Part shown: in pieces, positions 24,609 to 32,277 of the stretch
Numbering within the stretch: position 1 is the stretch's first letter
Layout of the letters: the number at the start of each line of letters is the position of its first letter
Assembly: GCA_023488905.1 (NCBI GenBank)
Contig: JAMDCQ010000022.1
Coordinates: 32,356-86,194, forward strand
Direction of reading: 5' to 3'
Source: Candidatus Bathyarchaeota archaeon
Lineage (GTDB): Archaea > Thermoproteota > Bathyarchaeia > Bathyarchaeales > Bathycorpusculaceae
DNA: 53,839 bases
Made by a program: the position numbers and the translations under genes
Notes under the pieces: generated by a model
Database searches by the model: none
What the model was told of the DNA's origin: nothing
Seen by the model: the letters and a program-made list of their open reading frames with translations, nothing else

Positions 24609-24771
24609 TCTCCAAGAACTATGTATTGTTCTTCAATCGAGTGTAAACTTTCACAGTCGAATAAAAGTATTGCCAACTATCGATACAATATGCTATTGAA
24701 GAAAAATGGAGGCTAAAAGCAAACCATGGTAAAGTGATGAAGCTCAACTAACGGATGGTCGCTATTTATAG

Positions 24772-24788
24772 TTTAAATAAGGGGAGGG
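24772..24788 (+). promoter_or_regulatory. Orphan promoter-like motif, copy 1
   Basis: TTTAAATAAGGGGAGGG: an archaeal TATA-like core followed by a G-rich spacer, one of a group of similar motifs in this window (26203, 29946-29961, 33952, 39530-39606, 25177). It is oriented rightward, but the next rightward gene starts almost 800 bases away. No gene uses it, so an RNA gene or a repeat-derived end is possible. Confidence 0.45.
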
Positions 24789-25228
24789 AGGTAGCGGTTG
24801 AGATGTCGAGTGATCATTGCCTCGCTGTGGAAGGCTTTTTCTTTATGGCTTTTTGTTTGTGAAAATTTTTTATTAGGCTCGTCGGCGTTGAGGTTGGGTG
24901 CGGGCGGAGGTTTCGCGAAGGGGTCATGCTAGTGCCCGACTGCATTGCGCTGTTCATTGCTGGCTTTGCTTTCTTGTGAAAACAAAAACGGTCTCAACAT
25001 GACGCCACACGCATAATCGCGTGTTTCCATGTATTCTTGTGAAGAAAATCTCATATCCCACACCGAAACAGACGCGCCAAACCGTTGCAAACCCAAAACG
25101 CAGCAGCCTCCAGTCGTCGTCTTGTGGCACCCTGTAAACCGCAACACCCGCACAAAGAAAAAAACGATTTGCCCTTTTTATAAGGGGAGTAGTGGCAAAG
25201 CAACAAACTTGATCTGATTTCGCTTCTG

Positions 25229-25353
25229 CTTGCAGTATCCGCCACAACCCGTCTGCAGCCAAAAACCGACGGCAACACCCAAACAGACCGCTTAACGCAA
25301 CCTGTTGGTTGTTGTTGTGCATAGAGGCTTTTTCACAACTACTTCTATAGAAG
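25229..25353 (+). repeat. 125-nt dispersed element, copy B (diverged)
   Basis: Left part CTTGCAG...CCACAACCCG and right part with hairpin GTTGTG (25314-25319)/CACAAC (25334-25339), then TATAGAAG. The span from the left motif to the right end is 125 nt, as in copies A and C. The left hairpin is partly lost here. It lies in the long gene-poor region upstream of the corrinoid-domain gene. Confidence 0.6.
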
Positions 25354-25483
25354 AGTAAAAGTGATAGCTGGAAAAATAGAAAGGAATCGCTTTTAAAATC
25401 ACTGGGATTAATACCCGCGTTGCCAGAGATAATCTGGGGTCGCTAAGGTATCCGTTTACTGATTTCTTTTATCAGGCAATCAA

Positions 25484-25515
25484 GGCCAAACTTGTTGTTG
25501 CAGTTAGTTTGGGCC
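25484..25515 (+). other. Hairpin upstream of the corrinoid-domain gene
   Basis: GGCCAAACT (25484-25492) pairs with AGTTTGGGCC (25506-25515), one bulged G. It lies just upstream of an AT-rich TATA-like CTTAATAATTG for the next gene, so it more likely ends an upstream transcript than leads the gene. Confidence 0.35.
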
Positions 25516-25568
25516 AAGCTTAATAATTGTATTAACTGATATTATTGCAAACATTCGAGTTGGTTTTT

Positions 25569-26003
25569 ATGTCTTGGTTAAAAGGTATGACCGAAAAGGA
25601 GCCTCCTGAACCAGTTAACCCCATTGGAACTGTAGTGCTGGGAACATTGCACCCAGACATTATGGATACAGCCAAAGAGATGGTAAGAAAATCGCTCAAA
25701 ACCGCCCAATTCAAAACAGTGGACGCAGGGAAAGGGGTATCTCCTGCGGTGTTTGTTGCAAAAGTAAAAGAGGCAAACGCCGATATCCTTGTTGTTACTG
25801 TGGGTCTCTCTGCTGCTAAAGAGAATCTTGCAAAGCTGATTTCGTTGTTGGAGACTGAAGGCTTGAAGGGGAAAGTTCAAGTCATGATTGGTGGGGCAGC
25901 TGTTTCTAAGGAGGATGCGGATAAGATTGGGGCGATGTTTGGGAAGACAAGGGAAGACGCGGTGGCTTTAGCTAAGAAAGCTATTGAGCAAAAGAACAAG
26001 TGA
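25569..26003 (+). CDS. Corrinoid (B12)-binding-like domain protein lacking the usual cobalt motif
   Basis: About 144 residues from ATG 25569 (an upstream ATG at 25545 is possible). From GTVVLGTLHPDIMDTAKEMVRKSL on, the layout is that of the B12-binding domain of methyltransferase corrinoid proteins: a beta-alpha Rossmann-like sheet with KTVDAGKGVSPAVFVAKVKEANADILVVTVGLSAAKENL and VQVMIGGAAVSKEDADKIGA. The expected DxHxxG cobalt-binding motif is replaced by TLHPDI. Stand-alone; no methyltransferase domain or helical cap. It could bind a corrinoid without the base, or have lost this role. Confidence 0.8.
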   Translation: MSWLKGMTEKEPPEPVNPIGTVVLGTLHPDIMDTAKEMVRKSLKTAQFKTVDAGKGVSPAVFVAKVKEANADILVVTVGLSAAKENLAKLISLLETEGLKGKVQVMIGGAAVSKEDADKIGAMFGKTREDAVALAKKAIEQKNK

Positions 26004-26049
26004 CCTGCTTCTTTGGGCAGTTAATAGTTTATGGCTGCCTGATTCACGG

Positions 26050-26094
26050 AAAACGCAACAGACACCACGCAAAGCGCATCGGTGGGTGCGTTTT
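26050..26094 (+). terminator. Terminator-like hairpin after the corrinoid-domain gene
   Basis: AAAACGCA (26050-26057) pairs with TGCGTTTT (26087-26094), with CACC/GGTG extending inside, followed directly by T residues. It lies 46 bases after the gene's stop on the same strand and suits a transcription end. Confidence 0.5.
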
Positions 26095-26102
26095 TCGCAG
26101 AC

Positions 26103-26120
26103 ATATTTGGATCCAAATAT
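26103..26120. promoter_or_regulatory. Perfect 18-bp palindrome
   Basis: ATATTTGGATCCAAATAT is a perfect 18-bp palindrome in the space between the convergent corrinoid-domain and ArgS genes. Its half-site words (TTTGGAT/ATCCAAA) resemble those at 90-108. No gene start is nearby, so its role is unclear. Confidence 0.4.
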
Positions 26121-26140
26121 CAGATGTATGCAGAAACCTA

Positions 26141-26218
26141 TAGAGGGACAGAGCCCCGCGGCGAAACCGTGCGTTTAACGCATCGCTGACCTTTTAGTTC
26201 TTTAAATAAGGGGAGGGG
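26141..26218 (+). repeat. Second intergenic repeat-like segment, copy 1
   Basis: CTATAGAGGGACAGA, then GCGTTTAACGCATCGCTGA, and 25 bases later TTTAAATAAGGGGAGGGG. The first two words recur at 33826-33890 in modified form (CTATAAAGGGACAGA, GCGTTTAGCACATTACCTGA), and the third also follows that copy. This suggests a second diverged family of intergenic elements. Evidence is by eye from two copies. Confidence 0.45.
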
Positions 26219-26247
26219 AGAGCTCAAAGAGCAACAAAAGATTTCAG

Positions 26248-28197
26248 TTACATCCTTTCTGGAGCAGTAACCCCAACCAGATTCAATGTGTTGCGCATGA
26301 CGACTTGGATAGCTTTTGTGAGGGCGATTCTTGCGTCGATGAGTCCCTGTGAGTCAGCTTTTAGGACAGGGATTGCATTGTAGAAGGTGTTGAATTTGTC
26401 TGCTAAGACGTTGGCGTAGTCGGCGATCATGTTGGGTTTGAGGTATTCTGTGGCTTCGATGAACATGTCTGCGAAACCTGCTAAATTGAGAATCAACTCT
26501 TTTTCCAGTCGCTCAGAGAGCAAAGCGAAGTCTGGGTTTTCAGCTTCTCGCTCAGCTTTACGCAGAATGCTGCATGCGCGTGCATGAGTGTATTGGACGT
26601 ATGGTGCACTGTTAGTTTCAAAGTTCAAGACTCGCTCCCAAGTGAACACGACAGGTTTACCCGAATCCACATCCACAAGCGCGTAGCGCACTGCACCCAA
26701 CCCCACAAAGTTGGCGATGTTGCGCTTCTCTTCTTCGCTAAGCATTGGCGAGCGTTTGCAGACTTCTTGGTAGGCACGGTTGACTGCTTCGTCAAGTACC
26801 TCGTCGAAGGTAATGTAGTGTCCACGTCGGCTGCTCATCTTGTACCCTGGCAGCGTCACCAGATTGTAGGCGAAATGCACAAGGTTGTCCGCGTTTTCGG
26901 CGTAGCCCATGGCGTAGAGCGCCAGTTTCAGCTGCAACTGCGCAAGCGACTGCTCCATGCCTATGACGTTGATGACTTTTTCTGCGTGTTTGAATTTCCA
27001 GATGGTGTAGGCGATGTCGCGGGTGGTGTAGAGTGTGGTGCCGTCTGCTCGTACAAGGGTAAGTGGTGGGACTTCGTTGTTGGCGCTCAAACCCAGCTTG
27101 CCCTTCAAATCCAGCGTTTTGGTGGCTTTGTCAGCGTCAAACTGCAACACACCCTTCTCGTTAAAGATAAACGGCGTTGCCTGAAGCTTAGTCATAACCT
27201 CGTTGACCTGCGGTGTCCAGACGAAGTCGCTTTCCCAATCCCATGAATCATAAGTTACGCCCACCCGTTTCATGGTGGCTCGGAAGCCGTCGAGGCAGAG
27301 GTCGCTGACTTCACGTATGAGTTCTTTAGCGGCGGGTTGCCCATCTTCGTAAGCGCGGTTGAGGCGGTTGATTTCTTCCTCCGGATTCTCATCTTCCCCA
27401 ATCTTCGCCGTCAAAGCCATGAACAGCACAGGGAACTTTTCTTGCAATTCAGCCGCGATTGAAACCCACTCGTCCAGTTCCTTGTTGATTTTGATTAAGT
27501 CGTCAGCGTTCTCTGAGATGCAGGCTTTTTCGCGAAGCCGCTTCAGCCTGTTGATTTCGACGATGCAGCTTGTGACGGTGTAGATTTTGCCCACAAACAA
27601 ATCCGACTTCTCAGTCGGCTTAGGCTTGCCCAGCTTGGCGTATCCGTAAGCGACGACGCTGGATTGACGCCCGACATCGTCGATGTAGTAATGCCGTGAC
27701 ACACTGTGCCCTCTGCATTGCAGGATGCGCGCGAGTGCGTCGCCGAGCATGGGGTTTCTGGCTTGCCCAATGTGAATAGGATGAAGCGGGTTAACGCTGG
27801 TGTGCTCTACGATGACTTTCTTTGGTACTTCGGTTTTGACAAAGCCGTACTCTTTGTCCAGTTTCCGAATCGACTTCAAGGTTAGAGCGCTAAATTTTGC
27901 GAAGTCAACGTAAAAGTTGATGTAGCCTGCCCCTGCTGGCTCAACCTTTTCGATTAGGTCAAAACGTGACTTGTCAACGCTGGCTACAAGGTTCTGCGCC
28001 AAGGCGAGTGGTTTGACGCCGAGCTTCTTTGCCAACTCAAAACACAGCGAACTAGCCAGCTGTCCATAGTCGATGTTTGGGGTCTTCTTCAATGAGATGG
28101 TGGGCTGCTCGATGTCTGGAAGCGTTTTCTTTAGCGCTCCAGCTATTGCTGTTTGGCATTCTTGGCGGAACAACTCGTATGGGTTCTGTGCAATCAA
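26248..28197 (-). CDS. argS: Arginyl-tRNA synthetase
   Basis: 649 residues. The class-I signature HIGH appears as VNPLHPIHIGQARNPMLGD, and the second signature as KMSSRRGHYI. N-terminal ~120 residues are the Add-1 tRNA-recognition domain (IDYGQLASSLCFELAKKLG); C-terminal ~120 residues (APYVQYTHARACSIL onward) are the anticodon-binding DALR domain. It charges tRNA-Arg with arginine. Normal length. Single leftward gene divergent from the HDAC-like gene across 100 bases. Confidence 0.96.
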   Translation of the reverse strand: MIAQNPYELFRQECQTAIAGALKKTLPDIEQPTISLKKTPNIDYGQLASSLCFELAKKLGVKPLALAQNLVASVDKSRFDLIEKVEPAGAGYINFYVDFAKFSALTLKSIRKLDKEYGFVKTEVPKKVIVEHTSVNPLHPIHIGQARNPMLGDALARILQCRGHSVSRHYYIDDVGRQSSVVAYGYAKLGKPKPTEKSDLFVGKIYTVTSCIVEINRLKRLREKACISENADDLIKINKELDEWVSIAAELQEKFPVLFMALTAKIGEDENPEEEINRLNRAYEDGQPAAKELIREVSDLCLDGFRATMKRVGVTYDSWDWESDFVWTPQVNEVMTKLQATPFIFNEKGVLQFDADKATKTLDLKGKLGLSANNEVPPLTLVRADGTTLYTTRDIAYTIWKFKHAEKVINVIGMEQSLAQLQLKLALYAMGYAENADNLVHFAYNLVTLPGYKMSSRRGHYITFDEVLDEAVNRAYQEVCKRSPMLSEEEKRNIANFVGLGAVRYALVDVDSGKPVVFTWERVLNFETNSAPYVQYTHARACSILRKAEREAENPDFALLSERLEKELILNLAGFADMFIEATEYLKPNMIADYANVLADKFNTFYNAIPVLKADSQGLIDARIALTKAIQVVMRNTLNLVGVTAPERM

Positions 28198-28262
28198 GAT
28201 TCTGCGCTCCTATGTCTTTTTGTTTAGTATTGTTTGTTGGGGGTTATATTTTAAAATACGTT

Positions 28263-28278
28263 GACACATTTATGTGTC
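28263..28278. promoter_or_regulatory. Palindrome in the HDAC-like gene promoter
   Basis: GACACAT/ATGTGTC (28263-28269 and 28272-28278) around two bases. A TATA-like TTATATTTTA lies about 20 bases upstream, so the palindrome would overlap the transcription start of the rightward gene, as for a repressor site. Confidence 0.4.
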
Positions 28279-28297
28279 TAATGGATGCAGGTTTGGG

Positions 28298-29146
28298 ATG
28301 AAAACAAAGATCGTCTATTCTGAGAAGTGTTTAGGCTATGGCACATGGCACGTTGAAGGGCCGCAGAGAGTAAAAATAGCTACAGAAATCTTAGCCTCAA
28401 AAGGGTACGATTTCGTTTCGCCAACGCCAGCCACGGAAGATCAAGTTTCCTTGATCCACGACATGGAGTACATTTGGAACCTAAAAAAAGGCTTAGTGGA
28501 AGACTCCGACACCCCAGCGTACGACAACATTTTTGACTTCGCATGCTTATCCGCAGGCGCGGCAATCGCTGCCAGCAAGATTAACGGTTTCTCAATCACG
28601 CGACCGCCAGGACACCATGTGGGTAAATATGGTGCTGCTCTTGGTGTTTACACTCGTGGCTTCTGCTACCTAAACAACATCGCTATAGCTGTGAAGGAGT
28701 TAGGTAAGAAAACGCTGATTCTAGACATTGATGGGCATCACGGCAACGGCACCCAAGAAATCTTCCTCGGCGACCCAAACGTCACCTACCTCTCGATTCA
28801 TCAGTCCCCAAACTTTCCCGGAACAGGAGGCACCAGCGAAGCCAACTGCATAAACTTCGCCCTGCAGCCCAACGTCGGCGGAAAAATCTATTTTGAAACC
28901 TTCGATAGGGCGATGAGTTGTGTTGACCCCGCTAAGTTTGAGGCACTCGCGGTTTCAGCTGGGTTTGATACGCATAGCTGTGATTTGGCATCGCTGGGTT
29001 TAGTGACTGAGAACTATTTTGAGATAGGTAAACGCATTGCTAAGTTGGGGTTGCCAGCCTTCTTTGTTTTGGAAGGGGGCTATAATGGGCAAAACGTAGG
29101 TTTAGATATTGACGCATTTTTGAGGGGTTACGAAGAAAACCGTTAA
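28298..29146 (+). CDS. Histone-deacetylase-like amidohydrolase
   Basis: 282 residues from ATG 28298; an upstream in-frame ATG (28274) overlaps the promoter palindrome. The class-II/AcuC-like fold is clear: RPPGHHVGKYGAALGVYTRGFCYLNN with the His106-His107 pair, then ILDIDGHHGNGTQEIF with zinc ligands Asp143/Asp145/His147-type, and a C-terminal VLEGGYN. It hydrolyses acetyl-amides: acetyl-lysine, polyamines or acetoin-type substrates. The window also encodes a lysine-rich histone, so chromatin deacetylation is a possibility, but acetylpolyamine or others are equally likely. Confidence 0.9.
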   Translation: MKTKIVYSEKCLGYGTWHVEGPQRVKIATEILASKGYDFVSPTPATEDQVSLIHDMEYIWNLKKGLVEDSDTPAYDNIFDFACLSAGAAIAASKINGFSITRPPGHHVGKYGAALGVYTRGFCYLNNIAIAVKELGKKTLILDIDGHHGNGTQEIFLGDPNVTYLSIHQSPNFPGTGGTSEANCINFALQPNVGGKIYFETFDRAMSCVDPAKFEALAVSAGFDTHSCDLASLGLVTENYFEIGKRIAKLGLPAFFVLEGGYNGQNVGLDIDAFLRGYEENR

Positions 29147-29161
29147 ACCCCAAAACAGGTT

Positions 29162-29788
29162 TTATTGTTCTTGGTTTGCTGCTTTTTTGGCTGCGGCGCG
29201 TTTGTTTATGGCGTCGAGTTTGTCGGCGATGCGTTCTGAGCGTTGCTCTGCTGCGGCGATGAGTGGTTTCCAGTCTTTCTTTTTGACTGTCGCGGTTAGT
29301 TTGTCGGTTTGCTCGGGCAGGTTACCTAAGGCTTGGTTGAAGTGTTTGTCTGCGGCTTCGTCTGATTCGACTATGTCGAGTGCTTCTTCGGGGCATGCTT
29401 GGATGCATTTGGGGTCGCCTTCGCAGAGGTTGCAGGCGATGGCTTTGCCGGTTTCAGCGTTGATGGCTATGCCGCCGTGTGGGCAGGCTTGAACACACCA
29501 GTCGCAGCCTTTACATTTCTTGTCATCTATGATAAGTAAACTGTTAACTTCACTTTGAGTAATTGCGCGTTCGGGGCATGCTTTTACGCACCGGGCGTCT
29601 ACGCATCCGCGGCAGGTTAAGGCGAAGTTAAAGACGGGTGCCATGCGGACAACGCGGATTCTGCTGCGAACGGGGTTCCAGGTGGCTTCTCCTTTCTCGG
29701 TTGTGCAGGCGTATTCGCAGATTCCACAGCCGATGCATTTGCTGGGGTCTACTGCGACGAATTTTCGAGGTAAGGTTTTAGTGGACAT
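29162..29788 (-). CDS. Multi-cluster 4Fe-4S ferredoxin subunit (HycB/CooF-like)
   Basis: About 208 residues from an internal ATG (MSTKTLPRKF...) at 29788; a longer start at 29833 is less likely. Four Fe-S motifs are seen in order: CIGCGICEYAC, CRGCVDARCVKAC, CKGCDWCVQAC, and CNLCEGDPKCIQAC. This is the DMSO-reductase/hydrogenase/aldehyde oxidoreductase electron-transfer subunit layout. A charged helical C-terminus follows. No catalytic partner is adjacent, so the partner is elsewhere. Confidence 0.9.
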   Translation of the reverse strand: MSTKTLPRKFVAVDPSKCIGCGICEYACTTEKGEATWNPVRSRIRVVRMAPVFNFALTCRGCVDARCVKACPERAITQSEVNSLLIIDDKKCKGCDWCVQACPHGGIAINAETGKAIACNLCEGDPKCIQACPEEALDIVESDEAADKHFNQALGNLPEQTDKLTATVKKKDWKPLIAAAEQRSERIADKLDAINKRAAAKKAANQEQ

Positions 29789-29945
29789 TAGGGTTACCGA
29801 ACCTGTTGGTGATAAAGTATCACTGTGCATCATATGCTTTTATGCGTTACCCAAGAAAAACAGTTTTTTGATGTAAAACCCCGAAAACAAAAAGGGAAAG
29901 GCGTATGCTAGAAACCACGCGATGTCTCAGAGCGGAGGTCCCCTC

Positions 29946-29961
29946 CCTTATATAAAGCAAC
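29946..29961 (-). promoter_or_regulatory. Orphan promoter-like motif, copy 4 (leftward)
   Basis: On the minus strand, TTTATATAAGGGAGGGGA-type sequence lies between the peroxiredoxin stop and the ferredoxin start. It is ~160 bases before the ferredoxin, so it could be that gene's promoter with a long leader, or belong to the same orphan motif group as copies at 24772 and 26203. Confidence 0.4.
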
Positions 29962-29977
29962 AAAACGTTGCCTTGCA

Positions 29978-30454
29978 TTACCTTAACTCAGTGAGTGCCG
30001 CTTGCACTTCTTCATAGTTAGGTTCAACAGCAGGATTATCAGAAACCCACACGTAGCGAACGATGCCTTTCTCGTCCAAAATAAAGATTGAGCGTTTCGC
30101 AACCACATAGCCCGCTAAACCCGCGAAATCCGCTGACTCAAGACCATACTGCTTGATGACGTCTCTTTTGTAGTCGCTTAGGATTGGGTATGGCAAACGG
30201 TTTTTTTCGGCGAAAGCCTTGTTTGAGAAGGGGTCGTTGACGCTTATGCCTATGATTTGTGCATTTAAATTTGTCAACCTTGCCATAGAATCCCGAAAGC
30301 TACACATCTCCTTGGTGCAGGTGGCGGTGAATGCGCCTACAAAAAAGGCTAAAACAACTTTTTGACCTAAGAATTCATGCAGACTCCGCGACTTCATGTC
30401 TACGTCGGGCAAAGTGAAGTCGGGGGCTTGATCTCCTACTTTAACGTTCACCAT
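29978..30454 (-). CDS. Peroxiredoxin (AhpC/TSA family, Prx5-like)
   Basis: About 158 residues from ATG 30454 ([13 protein letters not shown]). [14 protein letters not shown] begins the thioredoxin-like fold; the peroxidatic Cys is in [17 protein letters not shown], and a second Cys in this loop is as in Prx5-like enzymes. [25 protein letters not shown] follows. It reduces peroxides using thioredoxin- or glutaredoxin-like donors; the FTR and glutaredoxin genes at 32831-33690 are possible partners. The upstream TTTTTT and AT stretch could hold the promoter. Confidence 0.93.
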   Translation of the reverse strand: MVNVKVGDQAPDFTLPDVDMKSRSLHEFLGQKVVLAFFVGAFTATCTKEMCSFRDSMARLTNLNAQIIGISVNDPFSNKAFAEKNRLPYPILSDYKRDVIKQYGLESADFAGLAGYVVAKRSIFILDEKGIVRYVWVSDNPAVEPNYEEVQAALTELR

Positions 30455-30507
30455 AAAAAAGTAGACCTCAAATAAAGGAAGCCAATACAACTATAAATTT
30501 TTGATGC

Positions 30508-31165
30508 CTACTTGAAAGTAAAGGCAGAGGGGCAAATTTTGTTCAGTACACAGGCGGCGCATTGGGGGTTTTTTGCCATGCAAACTTGTCGGCCGTGAAA
30601 AATCAAGAGGTCAGTTAGCGGCATCCACTTGTCTTTAGGTGTTATAGCCATGAGGTCTTGTTCGATTTTGTTTTGATCCTTCTGTGCGGTTAAGCCTAAT
30701 CGCTGTGAGAGCCTCATCACATGCGTATCCACCGCAACGCCCGCGGTGACTCCGTAACCGTGATAGAGCACAATATTCGCAGTTTTCCTAGCAACCCCGG
30801 GCAACTCGATCAACTCCTCCATTGTTTTGGGAACTTGCACCAAATTTATCTACGAGCAGTTGGCAGCATGCTTTGAGGTTTTTGGCTTTGTTGTGGTAGA
30901 AGCCCGTGGAGTGGATATCGGATTCTAACTCGGTGAGGTCGGCGTTTGCGTAGTCTTGTGCGGTGGGGTACTTTTTGAATAGGGTTTGGGTGACTATGTT
31001 TACTCTTACGTCGGTTGTCTGGGCGGAGAGCATAGTGGCGACGAGGAGTTCGAGGGGGTTGGTGTAGTTTAGGGCTGTTTTGGCGTTGGGGTAGAGTTTT
31101 TGGAGGTGTTCGATGATTTTTGCGGTTCGTTGTTTGGGTTCAAGTTTTATTTGTGGGGTGTTCAT
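30508..31165 (-). pseudogene. nth: Endonuclease III with a frameshift
   Basis: Two frames give one protein. The first (from ATG 31165) holds the N-terminal helix-hairpin-helix half up to LLVDKFG. Two bases appear to be missing, or one is extra, at about 30835-30845; the second frame then holds EELIELPGVARKTANIVL with the catalytic Lys, VAVDTHVMRLSQRL with the catalytic Asp, and the Cys-x6-Cys-x2-Cys-x5-Cys iron-sulfur site CMAKNPQCAACVLNKIC. All catalytic parts are intact, so the break is recent, a sequencing error, or a programmed shift. The enzyme removes oxidised pyrimidines from DNA. Confidence 0.85.
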
Positions 31166-31379
31166 GTGCGGTTCCTCTTTGTGGGGGTGGGTTCTTGTGT
31201 TGTTTAGGGTTTGTTGGGGATAAAAGAGTTTTGCGCACTCACGGCGGTAAATATTGGGCACATGTGCAGTCTGTTGACAGAATATCTGAAAAGATGCAAA
31301 GTAAAATGGGATTATTGTGGCGTAATGTTTATATAATAATCGCTAAACTGAAAAGCTGTCAAATAAGCTGAGTGAAAAC

Positions 31380-31937
31380 GTGACAAACCCAACAAGAATA
31401 ACCGTGGCATTCGATAAAACCACAGTCGATTTACTGGAAAAAATGAGCACCACCGCCGATGTCTCCCACAGCGAAATCATGCGACGAGCCATAAAATTCT
31501 ACGCTGAAAACAAAACCCTCGAAGAAGCCCAAACCAAACGCAAACTTCACTCATACCTAGACATGCTACTGAGCGGCGAACACGTAATCATAGACGTTGA
31601 CCACTGGCTCATGTTCCTGCGCATAGTTGAAACGTCGCCGCAGAAGGAGCAGTTTTGGAAAGAACACCGAGAACTAGCAAGAGCCCACTGGGAGCAACTC
31701 AAATCCAAAGTACACACAACCGAAGACATGTTGACACGTCTGGAAGCTTGCAACCTTTATCGTCTCACAAAAAACGCTCCCAACGACTATACGCTGGTGC
31801 TGATTTCGGAGATTTCAAAGAATTTCATCCGGATCTTCCTTGAGGAGTACTTTGCGGCTATGGGTGTGAAGGTTGAGATTAAGGAGAACTTGACGAAGTT
31901 GCGGGTTACCTTAAAACCGAGTTCATCTAAAGCGTAA
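31380..31937 (+). CDS. Ribbon-helix-helix regulator with an extended C-terminal domain
   Basis: 185 residues from GTG 31380. Residues 1-42 are an RHH DNA-binding domain (RITVAFDKTTVDLLEKMSTTADVSHSEIMRRAIKFYAE). The following ~140 residues are helical then beta (LMFLRIVETSPQKEQFWKEH; FLEEYFAAMGVKVEIKENLTKLRVTLKPSS), not the short tail usual for CopG proteins, and may sense a ligand. TATA-like GTTTATATAATAAT lies about 45 bases upstream. It stands before the small-ORF group. Target unknown. Confidence 0.8.
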   Translation: MTNPTRITVAFDKTTVDLLEKMSTTADVSHSEIMRRAIKFYAENKTLEEAQTKRKLHSYLDMLLSGEHVIIDVDHWLMFLRIVETSPQKEQFWKEHRELARAHWEQLKSKVHTTEDMLTRLEACNLYRLTKNAPNDYTLVLISEISKNFIRIFLEEYFAAMGVKVEIKENLTKLRVTLKPSSSKA

Positions 31938-31987
31938 TTGTGCAGTAATTCGCGATAAACTGATCTATTTTTTCATTTTTTCTTAAT

Positions 31988-32018
31988 TTTTATGAATGAA
32001 TCTTAACTATATTTATAT
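31988..32018 (+). promoter_or_regulatory. Duplicated promoter, copy 1
   Basis: The 31 bases here match those at 32278-32308 at about 24 positions without gaps, starting with TTTTATGAAT and ending in TATAT. The TATA part lies ~24 bases before the ATG of a 40-codon ORF, so the transcript would be leaderless. Confidence 0.5.
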
Positions 32019-32038
32019 TTTATTAGACGTTTATAGTT

Positions 32039-32161
32039 ATGATTGTGAAAACATTGATGCCTGCAATAGCTATCGGTTTAGGCTTAATCGTCCTCGTAGT
32101 AGGCTACTTCGCAAGCCAAATAATTCTAGCAAAAAGCTTAACGAAGAAATCCGAGTTCTGA
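32039..32161 (+). CDS. 40-residue single-span membrane peptide
   Basis: ATG 32039 to TGA 32161. The peptide has a short basic start, one hydrophobic segment (AIAIGLGLIVLVVGYFAS) and a basic tail (LAKSLTKKS). The TATA box is at the right distance for a leaderless mRNA. Being short it was identified from the promoter, codon pattern and the membrane segment only. Function unknown. Confidence 0.5.
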   Translation: MIVKTLMPAIAIGLGLIVLVVGYFASQIILAKSLTKKSEF

Positions 32162-32277
32162 ACTAAAACCCCCAAAAGGGAAGCGTTCTGAGATTGACGA
32201 GTTTCTTTTAGAGGTATGTGTGAGTTCTTTTTGTTTCGTTGCAGACTTAGTTGTAGTTTTACTTGGTCTTTCATAAG

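Larger units (their letters stand above)
24609..25568. other. Long gene-poor region
   Basis: About 960 bases with no supported gene. Contents seen: an orphan promoter-like TTTAAATAAGGGGAGGG (24772-24788), a G-rich stretch at about 24880-24930 with GCGAAGGGGTCATGC-type words, a second promoter-like TTTATAAGGGGAG (about 25177-25189), repeat copy B, a 5-bp hairpin CCAGA/TCTGG (25423-25437), and a hairpin GGCCAAACT/AGTTTGGGCC (25484-25515). Leftward reading frames here overlap the repeat and have no family resemblance; they are rejected. A non-coding RNA is plausible but no known class could be recognised. Confidence 0.5.

Noticed and set aside
24929-25322. Leftward ORFs of 74-122 codons in the long gene-poor region
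   Set aside because: They overlap repeat copy B, have odd composition (many Cys, Arg and Phe in runs), no ribosome site and no family resemblance.
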